Assembly: GCA_017301975.1 (NCBI GenBank)
Contig: JAFLEI010000031.1
Coordinates: forward strand, 1 to 64,000
DNA from: Verrucomicrobiota bacterium
Lineage (GTDB): Bacteria > Verrucomicrobiota > Verrucomicrobiia > Verrucomicrobiales > Verrucomicrobiaceae
Length of the DNA: 64,000 nucleotides
Reading direction: 5' to 3'
Shown: positions 18,020-25,611 of the stretch, one piece after another
Position numbering within the stretch: position 1 is the first letter of the stretch
Layout of the letters: each line of letters starts with the position of its first letter
Position numbers and translations under genes: made by a program
The notes under the pieces: model-generated
The model's database searches: none
What the model saw: the letters and a program-made list of their open reading frames with translations, nothing else
What the model was told of the DNA's origin: nothing

Positions 18020-20163
18020 GCACACCCATTGGCAGCCAGACCGCGAACATCGCGATGACCGCCGGGATGCCGCCCAAGCATATCTCGCGCACGCGCCGCG
18101 CCACTTTCTTCTCCCTTGTCGGGCTGGGCACCATTGTGGGTGCGTGGCTTTCGTACATCTTCCTTTCGGAGAACGGCATGAGGCTTTCCGAATGGGGGCT
18201 GCTGCTGGTTTTCATCCCGCTCTATTACCAGCTCAATGTCGGTTTCTGGACCGCGCTCTTCGGGGTCTGGCTGATGAACCGCCCCCAGCCGGACTCGCTC
18301 AGCCTGTGGCTCTCTCTCAGCGCGGACGATTACGAACAGCCCATCACCGCCAGCACGGCCATCATCCTGCCGGTGTTCAATGAGGACGTGACGCGGGTGT
18401 ATGAAGGCCTGCGGTCCATCTACCTCTCGCTGGAGGCCACGGGGCAGGCGGCGAACTTTGACTTTTTCATCCTGAGCGATTCGGACAAAGCGAGCCAGTG
18501 GATCGAAGAGGAAACGGCGTGGCTGGAGCTGTGCCGGCAGCTCAAGGCGTTTGGCCGAATTTTCTACCGCCGCCGGCGCAAGCAGATCAACCGCAAGAGC
18601 GGCAACGTCTCCGACTTCTGCCGCCGCTGGGGCAAGCGCTACCGCTACATGATCGTGCTGGATGCGGACAGCCTGATGTCCGGCGCGCTGCTCACCAGCC
18701 TGGTGCGCATCATGGAGAAGAATCCGGGAATCGGCATCGTGCAGACGTTTCCGAAGCAGATCGCCGCAGACACGCTGCTGGGGCGCGTGATGCAGTTTGC
18801 GCAGGCGCTCTACGGTCCGCCTTTCATGGCGGGGCTGGACTACTGGCAGTGCGGCGAGGCGAATTTCTGGGGGCACAACGCCATCCTGCGTCTGGCACCG
18901 TTCATTGAACACTGCGCGCTGCCGCCGCTGCCTGCCAATGCACCCTTTGGCGGCCACATTCTCAGCCACGACTTTGTGGAGGCGGCGCTGATGCGCAAAG
19001 CCGGCTACGCCGTGAGGCTGCTGCCCACCACGCGGGGCAGCTATGAAGAAGGACCGCCGACGCTGGTGGACATGCTCAAGCGCGACCGCCGCTGGTGCCA
19101 GGGCAACATGCAGCACCTGTGGCTGCTGTTTGCCAAAGGCTGGCACCCGATGAGCCGCATCAATTTCCTGCACGGCATCCTCAGCTACGTGAGCTCGCTG
19201 CTGTGGTTTTTCTTCCTTGTGCTGGCCACCCTGCTGGCCGCCACACCGACTCCGCATGTGCAGCCGCAGGCCATCCTGGCGGAGCACATTCTGCTGGCCG
19301 TCACGGCGATGCTGATCTTCCTGCCAAAGACGGTGATCCTGCTGGATGAAGTCATCACCGGCCGCATGTTCAAGCCGCTGAAACTGCGCTTTCTCACCTT
19401 CTTCAGCAGCCTGCTGGACACGGTGGTCTTCACGCTCATGGCGCCGGTGCTCATGATCTTCCATTCGCGCTTTGTCGTTTACACCATTGTGGGCAAAAGC
19501 GTGAGCTGGGTGACCCAGCGGCGCAAGATCGACGGCGGCATCAACTGGAGCGAGATCATCTTCACTTTTCTCAGCGTGACGCTGCTGGGCCTTGCCTGGG
19601 GGGTGATCGGCTGGTTTGTCTCGAAAGCCTTCCTCATCTGGATCAGCCCCATCCTGTTCTCACTGGTCGTTTCCATCCTCGTGGCGGCCATGGTTTCCAG
19701 CGGGCGCAGCGGACGGCGCCTGGGCCTCTTCCTCACACCGGAGGAGCATGAGCCGCCCACCGTGCTGAAGACCATGCAGCAAAATCTGGTGGAGATCAAA
19801 GACCGCATCCAGCTCTCCCCCGAACTGGAGCGCCATTACGGCCTCATGCAGGTGTGTCTGGATCCTTACGTGAATGGTCTTCACGTCAGCCTGCTGCGCC
19901 GCCGACGCACCATCGAGGTGTCATCCGCCTACCTCAAGGAGATCAGCCACCGTCTCATCACGCAGGGGCCGCAGACGCTTAACGCGCAGGAGTTGAAGGC
20001 GCTGATGCATGATACGGATACGGTGACCAATCTGCACTACCGCATCTGGAGCGCGGCCGACCATGAGCTGGCACCGTTTTGGGCCACCGCCATCCGGCAG
20101 TACAACCTGGCCTCCACCAGTCCATTTGCGCATACCTTGGCAAAGCAGGAAGTGGAGGGATGA
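18016..20163 (+). CDS. opgH: Glucans biosynthesis glucosyltransferase H
   Basis: A 715-residue inner-membrane family 2 glycosyltransferase that makes the linear beta-1,2 backbone of osmoregulated periplasmic glucans from UDP-glucose. Two N-terminal membrane helices are followed by the GT2 domain with ILPVFNED near residue 118, the catalytic DxD in VLDADS near 213, and the (Q/R)xxRW acceptor motif in RDRRWCQGN near 356. About six further membrane helices follow, then a cytosolic tail. The sequence keeps the OpgH-specific FWGHNAI and HDFVEAALMRKAGY segments. No opgG is adjacent; a small tail-anchored protein precedes it with a 4-bp overlap. This unusual partner suggests a glucan system differing from the proteobacterial one (inference). 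Confidence 0.9.
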   Translation: MSTPIGSQTANIAMTAGMPPKHISRTRRATFFSLVGLGTIVGAWLSYIFLSENGMRLSEWGLLLVFIPLYYQLNVGFWTALFGVWLMNRPQPDSLSLWLSLSADDYEQPITASTAIILPVFNEDVTRVYEGLRSIYLSLEATGQAANFDFFILSDSDKASQWIEEETAWLELCRQLKAFGRIFYRRRRKQINRKSGNVSDFCRRWGKRYRYMIVLDADSLMSGALLTSLVRIMEKNPGIGIVQTFPKQIAADTLLGRVMQFAQALYGPPFMAGLDYWQCGEANFWGHNAILRLAPFIEHCALPPLPANAPFGGHILSHDFVEAALMRKAGYAVRLLPTTRGSYEEGPPTLVDMLKRDRRWCQGNMQHLWLLFAKGWHPMSRINFLHGILSYVSSLLWFFFLVLATLLAATPTPHVQPQAILAEHILLAVTAMLIFLPKTVILLDEVITGRMFKPLKLRFLTFFSSLLDTVVFTLMAPVLMIFHSRFVVYTIVGKSVSWVTQRRKIDGGINWSEIIFTFLSVTLLGLAWGVIGWFVSKAFLIWISPILFSLVVSILVAAMVSSGRSGRRLGLFLTPEEHEPPTVLKTMQQNLVEIKDRIQLSPELERHYGLMQVCLDPYVNGLHVSLLRRRRTIEVSSAYLKEISHRLITQGPQTLNAQELKALMHDTDTVTNLHYRIWSAADHELAPFWATAIRQYNLASTSPFAHTLAKQEVEG

Positions 20164-20209
20164 CGCCCGGCCACGTCCACTCTCGCGTGAGGGCTCAAGT
20201 TAGCCGCTC

Positions 20210-20416
20210 TCAAAAGCCGCCAAAGTTACCTCCGAAACCACCGCCATTGCCCCCGCCACGGTAACCGCCCACGCTGCGACTGCTGCGTCGATAGCCACTG
20301 TGATAGGAAGGGTGTGGGCGGGGCCTGTGGTAACCGGGATTGTAAGGCGCGTAGCAGGAAGTGAACGAACCCGACACGAGCAGCGCGGCACCAAGGACGA
20401 GGAGTTTTGTTTTCAT
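20210..20416 (-). CDS. Small Gly/Arg/Tyr-rich lipoprotein, MKTK family member 1
   Basis: A 68-residue putative lipoprotein. The N-terminus MKTKLLVLGAALLVSG ends in a lipobox-like FTSC, with the mature part YAPYNPGY followed by His/Pro/Tyr/Arg-rich sequence and a C-terminal GGxGGG run. It is one of three clearly related genes in this region (the others at 20733-21062 and 23003-23260), all on the minus strand, all starting MKTK and sharing a SxC-Y/V-x-PY junction. An 11-bp tandem array lies 60 bp upstream of the start. The function is unknown; short, flexible surface proteins of this type may bind metals or matrix. Confidence 0.65.
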   Translation of the reverse strand: MKTKLLVLGAALLVSGSFTSCYAPYNPGYHRPRPHPSYHSGYRRSSRSVGGYRGGGNGGGFGGNFGGF

Positions 20417-20476
20417 AGCTTCAACGGATTCGATGTTGCCCCGTTTCATGATCGTTTGGATAAGCATGAACGGATG

Positions 20477-20553
20477 CCTGAGCGTGGCCTGAGCGTGGCC
20501 TGAGCGTGGCCTGAGCGTGGCCTGAGCGTGGCCTGAGCGTGGCCTGAGCGTGG
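20477..20553. repeat. 11-bp tandem repeat, seven perfect units
   Basis: Seven identical head-to-tail copies of CCTGAGCGTGG, with a broken eighth (CCTGATC) next to it. It lies just upstream of the MKTK lipoprotein start (minus strand, start 20416). Perfect short arrays change length easily, so this may vary the promoter or leader of that gene. Confidence 0.95.
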
Positions 20554-20644
20554 CCTGATCATGCCGGGTTTCCAATGCTGGGTTGTCTTCGGCGGAAGGG
20601 AAGACGTTTTTTGAAGCCTTTAACGACCAATCAAAGCCACTGGG

Positions 20645-20680
20645 AAAAAAGACGCGCTGTGGGGAGCCGGCTCACAGCGC
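20645..20680 (-). terminator. Rho-independent terminator of lipoprotein gene 2
   Basis: On the minus strand the arms GCGCTGTG (20680-20673) and CACAGCGC (20661-20654) enclose an inner GAGCC/GGCTC palindrome, and the stem is followed three bases later by TTTTTT (complement of 20645-20650). It lies ~53 bp after the stop of the gene ending at 20733. Confidence 0.75.
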
Positions 20681-20732
20681 ATCCTGTTGACTATTGGCAG
20701 GGGGACGCAGGGTGCGGCTCCCCGATGGGGTT

Positions 20733-21062
20733 TTAACGGTGGTGACCGTGGTGGCCGCCGTAGCCGCCAGCATGATGACCAAAGCCGCCTACATGGGTGT
20801 AGCCACCATGATAGCCGGAGTAGCCTGAGCGGTAACCGGTGAAGCCCGGACGACCGTAATATGGTGAGCGATAGCCGCTGTAAGCATAGCCCGGGCGGCT
20901 GTAGTAGTTGTTATAGAGGCCGTAGCTGCCGAATCCTCCGTACAAGGATGGTCTGTAGTAATTGTTGTATCCATAGCCGTAGCCGCCGTAGGGGGCATAG
21001 CATGAACTTAGAGTGGTCAGGGTGATGGCCGCCGTCAAAATGAGCATGAGTTTCGTTTTCAT
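20733..21062 (-). CDS. Small Gly/Tyr/His-rich lipoprotein, MKTK family member 2
   Basis: A 109-residue putative lipoprotein: MKTKLMLILTAAITLTTLSSC with a good lipobox (LSSC), then YAPYGGYGYG and a low-complexity mature part made of Tyr, Gly, Ser, Arg and Asn, ending in a His/Gly run (HHAGGYGGHHGHHR). The His-rich end could bind transition metals. A terminator lies just downstream, so it is transcribed alone. It is a paralogue of the genes at 20210-20416 and 23003-23260. Confidence 0.75.
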   Translation of the reverse strand: MKTKLMLILTAAITLTTLSSCYAPYGGYGYGYNNYYRPSLYGGFGSYGLYNNYYSRPGYAYSGYRSPYYGRPGFTGYRSGYSGYHGGYTHVGGFGHHAGGYGGHHGHHR

Positions 21063-21413
21063 AATCGTGATGGGTTCATTGTAGAGTTCGACGCAGCGCC
21101 TAGAGAGTATTCAAAAAAGTAAGCCCCGATGGCCAGACCGGGCCGTTGGATTTCATCTTTCCAAGCGCCCCGCCTCAGATTTCTCCTTGAGCGTCATTAC
21201 CCGCTTGTCGAGAAGGTCAAGAGCAGCGGAGTGAAACATGAATGGCATGCGACACCGCCGCCTAGAGATCATTCGTGGCTTGGGTGACGGCATTCATGAA
21301 GATAGGTTTGACCATCGAAACACTGAACCCGGGCAGGTCACCGCAGGGGCTTTTCAGAGGAATCTCTGCGGATTTTTGCTCTTTGCGGTGTAAGTCCGTT
21401 TTTTCCTCCCCGC
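21063..21413. other. Divergent intergenic region
   Basis: This 351-bp gap separates the minus-strand lipoprotein gene from the plus-strand monooxygenase gene and must hold both promoters. An AT-richer patch (TACAAT on the minus strand near 21080) could be the -10 of the lipoprotein gene, but no good -35 is in place. CCTAGAGA occurs twice (about 21102 and 21264). I see no gene in it. Confidence 0.4.
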
Positions 21414-22616
21414 ATGCAGCCCTCTTCTTTGCGCGTCGCCATTGTTGGCTCCGGTACTGCCGGACCTGCGGCGGCGATCTATCTCGCCCGGGCCGGGCAT
21501 GCTGTGACGCTGTTTGAACGTGCGCCGCAGAAGCTGCCGGTGGGCGCGGGATTCATGCTGCAACCGACGGGCATGGCGGTGCTGGAGGAACAGGGTCTTG
21601 CGGGAAGGTTGCGGCCCCACATTGCGAAGATCTCCGAGCTGCACTGCCGCACCCGGTCGGGGCGCGTGCTGCTGCATCTGAAGTACGCGGAACTGGGTGG
21701 CGAACTCTTCGGTGCGGGCACGCATCGTGCGACGCTGCTGGATGTGCTGCTTGATGCCGCCCAGCAGGCCGGCGTGGAGATTCGCTGGGATACCCCCATT
21801 GCGGGCCTCAGGCGCGATGCCTCGCAGCGTCCCAGCTTGCGCGATGCGAGCGGCACCACGCATGGTCCGTTCGATTTGCTGCTGATCTGCGATGGCGCGC
21901 ATTCCACGCTGCGGGATCAAAGCGGTGTGCCTGCACGCGTGAGCCGTTATCCGTGGGGTGCGCTGTGGTTCATCGGCCAGCGCACTTCGGAGTTTGATCC
22001 GGGGGTGTTGTGGCAATGTGTTGGCAACACACGTGAACTCACTGGTTTTCTGCCTACGGGCACGCGCGAGGATTTGCTGAGCTTGTTTTGGAGCCTCCGG
22101 CTTGATGACATTGAACGCTGGCGGCAGACGCCGCTGGAAGATTGGAAGCGGGGCATCCTTGCCCTGGCACCGCAGGCGGAGGGGTTTCTCGCGCAGATCG
22201 AGTCGCACGCGCAAGTCGCCACGGCTGCGTATCACGATGTGCGGATGCGGCAGTGGCATGGGGAGCGGGTGGCGATTCTTGGCGATGCCGCGCATGCTTT
22301 GAGTCCGCAGCTTGGGCAGGGCGTGAACCTCGCGCTCATGGATGCCGCGGTGCTCGCGCAGTGTCTCGACGTGCAGGCTTCCCTGCCGGCCGCGCTTGCG
22401 CTGTATTCCCGCAGACGCCGCAGGCACCTGCGCTTCTACCAGTTTGCGACGCGCTGGACGACACCGTTTTTCCAATCGGACCTGCTGCCGCTGGGCTGGT
22501 TGCGTGATCTTGTGTTTCCGATCATCCAGCGCATCCCGCCGCTGCGGCGTCAGATGACGGCGACGATGGCGGGCGGGAAGACGGGGGTGTTTTCGAGTCT
22601 TGGGGACACACGGTGA
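21414..22616 (+). CDS. FAD-dependent monooxygenase (UbiH/PHBH type)
   Basis: A 400-residue flavoprotein hydroxylase. It has the N-terminal Rossmann motif GSGTAGPAAAIYLARAG followed by the acidic turn LFERAP, the middle DG motif (LLICDGAHSTLR) near residue 162, and the late GD motif (VAILGDAAHALSPQLGQGVN) near residue 285. This is the signature of single-component aromatic-ring or polyketide hydroxylases that use NAD(P)H and O2. The C-terminal ~60 residues are basic and hydrophobic, perhaps for membrane association. There is no cofactor-biosynthesis or aromatic pathway gene beside it, so the substrate cannot be assigned. Confidence 0.85.
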   Translation: MQPSSLRVAIVGSGTAGPAAAIYLARAGHAVTLFERAPQKLPVGAGFMLQPTGMAVLEEQGLAGRLRPHIAKISELHCRTRSGRVLLHLKYAELGGELFGAGTHRATLLDVLLDAAQQAGVEIRWDTPIAGLRRDASQRPSLRDASGTTHGPFDLLLICDGAHSTLRDQSGVPARVSRYPWGALWFIGQRTSEFDPGVLWQCVGNTRELTGFLPTGTREDLLSLFWSLRLDDIERWRQTPLEDWKRGILALAPQAEGFLAQIESHAQVATAAYHDVRMRQWHGERVAILGDAAHALSPQLGQGVNLALMDAAVLAQCLDVQASLPAALALYSRRRRRHLRFYQFATRWTTPFFQSDLLPLGWLRDLVFPIIQRIPPLRRQMTATMAGGKTGVFSSLGDTR

Positions 22617-23002
22617 CCCTGGTGTCTTTCGCTATTATACCCAACAGCCGTTGAAAACGAGTCTTGTTGTGGGATGGCGGCGGGCGTGAACGGCGTGAAT
22701 TGGGGACCGCAGCGCAGCGTAGGCCGAGAGCCGCAGTGGGAGCGACGGCGAATCAATCCATGTGAGGCGAAGCCTGCCGCTTTCGAGCGTCTCGTGCTGC
22801 ACGGGTGCTCACGGGCTGGCGAGAGTGCACAGGCTGCCGCTTTCGGATGGTTCGTGATGTGCGAGTGCCGTCCTTCACGTCGAAAGCGGTAGCTGCGTTC
22901 GTTCCTCACTTCGCGACCGCACTCCAAAAGAGCCTGCATGCGACCGCGAGCGGGAAGAGTGGTTGCGCTGGGATATGGACCAGTTTTCAACTGATCGTGG
23001 CA
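22617..23002. other. Intergenic region with internal repeats
   Basis: This 386-bp stretch has no supported gene. It contains CTGCCGCTTTCG at 22774-22785 and again at 22834-22845 (60-bp spacing), and an inverted, slightly diverged match CGAAAGCGGTAG at 22881-22892. The 60-bp segments around the two direct copies are also loosely alike. It looks like a decayed repeat element. Confidence 0.55.
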
Positions 23003-23260
23003 TTAATGGTGATGACCGCCGCCGTAGTGGCCGCCGTAACCCCCGTGGTGACCGCTGTATCCGCCGTGGTAGCCGCCATGATGGCCGCCGTAGCCGTAGG
23101 AAGGTGCGCGATAGCCGGGGCTATAACGAGAGTAGCCGCCGTACGGGCGGGAGTAGGAGCGACCGTAGCCATATCCGCCTCCATAATAAGGATCGACACA
23201 GGAACTCAACGAACCCAGGGCAAGAACGGCGGTGAAGAGGAGAAGCAGTTTTGTTTTCAT
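23003..23260 (-). CDS. Small Gly/Tyr/His-rich lipoprotein, MKTK family member 3
   Basis: An 85-residue putative lipoprotein: MKTKLLLLFTAVLALGSLSSC with the lipobox LSSC, then VDPYYGGGYGYG and a Tyr/Gly/Ser-rich mature region, ending in a strongly His-rich tail made of GGHHGGY-type units and HHH. It is the third paralogue of the family at 20210-20416 and 20733-21062. The shared signal peptide and diverged low-complexity mature parts suggest repeat-driven divergence after duplication. Metal binding by the tail is plausible but not shown. Confidence 0.75.
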   Translation of the reverse strand: MKTKLLLLFTAVLALGSLSSCVDPYYGGGYGYGRSYSRPYGGYSRYSPGYRAPSYGYGGHHGGYHGGYSGHHGGYGGHYGGGHHH

Positions 23261-23436
23261 AGTCGCAGAGTCCGACGCAGGTCCTCAGGATCTATTCAGC
23301 CATTGCGGTGCTTTACAAAAATGGCGTCGGATTCTCCACGTCACGTCAGGCAGTGATCGCGGCCGATTTTGGCGACACATCGGCACTGATCTCCATTTCG
23401 ATTGCGGGCAGGAGCGTCCGCATCATCGGGTGCGCC

Positions 23437-24381
23437 TCAGAGCATCCCGGCCAGATCGGCTGCGAGCTGTGCGGCTTCATGCACGGGACGGCTGGCCTCA
23501 CGTTCGACGGGTGGCAGGGCGAGATCGGCTTCGTTGAAGACGCGGACGGACATGTGGAGCTGGCCGTCTTTGATCCAGGTATGCGCGCCGACGGGGGTTT
23601 GGCAGCCGGCCCCGAGGATTTTGAGGAATTCGCGCTCGGCGGTGATGCGGGATTCGGTTTCGGCGTGGTTGAGGGCGCGGATGGCGTGAATGGTCGCCTC
23701 GTCTCCCGCGCGGCATTCGATGGCGATGGCGCCCTGCCCGGCGGCGGGGAGGAATTTCACGGGATCGAGGATCAGGCCGTAGAGGGTGTGGGTGTCGATG
23801 TGGATGCGGCTCAGGTTTGCATTGAGCAGGCCCAGACGCAGCAGGCCTGCGGCGGCGAGAAGGACGGCATCGAGGGCGTCTTCACCGAGCACTTTTTTCA
23901 CGCGGGTGGGCACGTTGCCGCGGATCTCGACGATCTGGACGTCAGGGCGGAGGAACTTGAGCTGGGCGGCGCGGCGCACGCTGCTGGTGCCGACGCGGGC
24001 GCCCTGGGGCAGGGTTTCGAGGGTGTAGGGATGCGCGCTGACGAGCACGTCCTCAATGGCGGCACGAGGCAGCACGGCGGCGATGGTGAAGCCGGCGGCG
24101 AGATCGCTGGGCACGTCCTTGAGGCTGTGCACGGCGGCGTCGATCTGGCTGTCTGCGAGGGCGATTTCGAGCTCTTTGATGAAGATGCCTTTGTCCACCT
24201 GGGCCACGTCGCTGAACTCGGAGAAGCGGAGGTCCTGTCGTTTGTCACCGCTGGTCTGGATGATCTGGCGCTCGATCTGCAGATGCGGATGCGCGGACTG
24301 CAGGTCTGCCGTGACCATTTTGGTCTGAGTGAGTGCCAGCTCGCTGCCGCGGGTGCCGAGGATGATTTTTGCGGGGGTCAT
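23437..24381 (-). CDS. hemC: Porphobilinogen deaminase (hydroxymethylbilane synthase)
   Basis: A 314-residue enzyme that joins four porphobilinogen units into hydroxymethylbilane in haem synthesis. It starts ILGTRGSELALTQTK, has the VHSLKDVPS substrate/cofactor motif near residue 84, and GTSSVRRAAQL near 130. The dipyrromethane cofactor attaches to the cysteine in LGAGCQTPVGAH, about residue 260, which is intact. It is the downstream member of a haem cluster on the minus strand; hemA lies ~1.2 kb upstream, separated by a decayed cassette. Confidence 0.95.
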   Translation of the reverse strand: MTPAKIILGTRGSELALTQTKMVTADLQSAHPHLQIERQIIQTSGDKRQDLRFSEFSDVAQVDKGIFIKELEIALADSQIDAAVHSLKDVPSDLAAGFTIAAVLPRAAIEDVLVSAHPYTLETLPQGARVGTSSVRRAAQLKFLRPDVQIVEIRGNVPTRVKKVLGEDALDAVLLAAAGLLRLGLLNANLSRIHIDTHTLYGLILDPVKFLPAAGQGAIAIECRAGDEATIHAIRALNHAETESRITAEREFLKILGAGCQTPVGAHTWIKDGQLHMSVRVFNEADLALPPVEREASRPVHEAAQLAADLAGML

Positions 24382-24573
24382 GGTGGGGTGTGCAGCTTTT
24401 CACGTACCGGGGCGGGACGCAAGGAATAGGCGTGTTCTCGGCGGGCTGTTTGGCAGGTGACGTTTTTTCGTCTCTCGCAGACAGCTTCACCCAACCGACA
24501 GGCTTTCGGGTGGCGCCGTGCCCCGGGGTGTTTCCACGCGCTCATAGACGGACGGGCTGTCGCCACATCCGTC

Positions 24574-25132
24574 CTACGGCCCGGATTGCGCCCGGACTTG
24601 CGCCATGCTGCGCTCTACTTTTTCCCGGCCTGCCGCAGCCAGGGGATTGCCCGCATGCAGCTCTTCCAGTCGTGCCCAGGTGATGATGCCGGTGCCGAGA
24701 AGGCCGCGAACCCCAGATGATGTCCTTGGGCCGTCCGGCGTAGAGTTTGTTGTAGGCGACGTCATGCGGGTCGAGACAATGGCCGCTGAGTCCTTCCGTG
24801 AGCTGAAGGGTTGTCACTCGTTGACGCTAGCCAGGCGGCGTCCATTTGAGGAGACTTTCGCTGACGTAATCGACAAAGAAACGATTTTCAGCTGAGAAGT
24901 CACTGTCTTCACCCAGTTCGCGTTCCATAATGTTGGAATCGAAATACAAAATCGGTTTGCCTACAGGAATGACATCCACGTCCCTGCTCGTGCGCAAAGA
25001 GGCGGGTATTTCGGGATTGACGATGGCGACGGAGGCGCTGCCAATCATCCAGACATCAGTGACTTGAACGGGCAGCCAGCGACGGAGTTCCGGCCACAGA
25101 ATGGCAAAATCAGCCTGCGTAAGCTCTTTCAC
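24574..25132 (-). pseudogene. Broken nucleotidyltransferase-fold gene (TA/abortive-type)
   Basis: Two damaging changes split this gene. Reading from GTG 25132 (GGAGAG six bases upstream), the first part contains the nucleotidyltransferase-like segment WMIGSASVAIV...RDVDVIP and runs to LKWTPPG, where an in-frame TAG (24827-24829) interrupts. The same frame continues RQRVTTLQLTEGLSG, then HDVAYNKLYAGRPKDIIW, and there one extra G near 24714 shifts the frame; the next frame resumes VRGLLGTGIITWARLEELH and ends in QSGP at 24574. Joined, the three parts make one coherent ~185-residue protein resembling DUF6036-type nucleotidyltransferases. TAG probably replaced TGG (Trp). The upstream small gene overlaps its start, as in a toxin-antitoxin pair. 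Confidence 0.8.
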
Positions 25133-25493
25133 GGATGCTCTCCATTTCCTGTGGTGTGACAAAGGGCGCACCTTTGAACGGCATGCCGGAGCGCAGCCGC
25201 TGCCCGGTGTCTCCGCTGTCCTCGAGAATTCGGGCTACCTTTTCCACCTCGCCCGTTTGTAAAAGCGCCAGCCATTCGGCGTCATGCACGGAGAGTGTTT
25301 CTTGATCGCGAAGCAACCAGTTCGTGCCTTGCTGCAGTAGCTGAGGCTGCTGGCGAAGCCTCGCGGCAACGAGTTTGCCCTTTTGCCAGCGGATCCAGTC
25401 CTGCACCAGATAATTCGGCGGCAGGTCGAGCCAAGGCGGGAACATCGGGACTTCATCCGATGAACTCTGCGGTGTCTCCATTGCGACTGACAT
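25110..25493 (-). CDS. Small protein preceding the broken nucleotidyltransferase
   Basis: A ~127-residue, soluble, Leu/Gln-rich protein (PPNYLVQDWIRWQKGK, LLQQGTNWLLRDQETL). I do not recognise the family. It overlaps the nucleotidyltransferase pseudogene start by 23 bp, so the two were translated together and it probably was the partner (antitoxin or regulator) of that enzyme. I chose the ATG at 25493; GTG 25508 and ATG 25481 are alternatives and none has a good ribosome site. It appears intact although its partner is dead. Confidence 0.55.
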   Translation of the reverse strand: MSVAMETPQSSSDEVPMFPPWLDLPPNYLVQDWIRWQKGKLVAARLRQQPQLLQQGTNWLLRDQETLSVHDAEWLALLQTGEVEKVARILEDSGDTGQRLRSGMPFKGAPFVTPQEMESIRERAYAG

Positions 25494-25563
25494 GGTGCGA
25501 AGATGCACCGGGCGGGGGTCTGCGGCAAGGCCGGCTTCGCAGATGTGTCTTGCGCGCCAGATT

Positions 25564-25577
25564 CCGGCTAAAGCCGG
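25564..25577 (-). terminator. Hairpin after hemA, possible terminator or REP
   Basis: Perfect CCGGCT-AA-AGCCGG inverted repeat, 35 bp beyond the hemA stop on the minus strand. A second GC-rich patch (GGCCGGCTT near 25528) lies close by. No T-run follows, so it may be a repetitive palindrome rather than an intrinsic terminator. Confidence 0.4.
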
Positions 25578-25611
25578 TACTACGGAACAGCGGTGGGTGA
25601 TGCGGTGCCGG

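Noticed and set aside
18001..19464. Minus-strand frame opposite opgH
   Set aside because: His/Gln/Arg-rich antisense of a conserved gene.
20477..20553. CRISPR array
   Set aside because: Repeat is 11 bp with no spacers; a simple tandem array.
21063..21413. tRNA or small RNA gene in the divergent gap
   Set aside because: No cloverleaf or conserved arm could be found by eye.
23308..24429. Plus-strand frame opposite hemC
   Set aside because: Mirror of hemC; repetitive acidic residues, no family.
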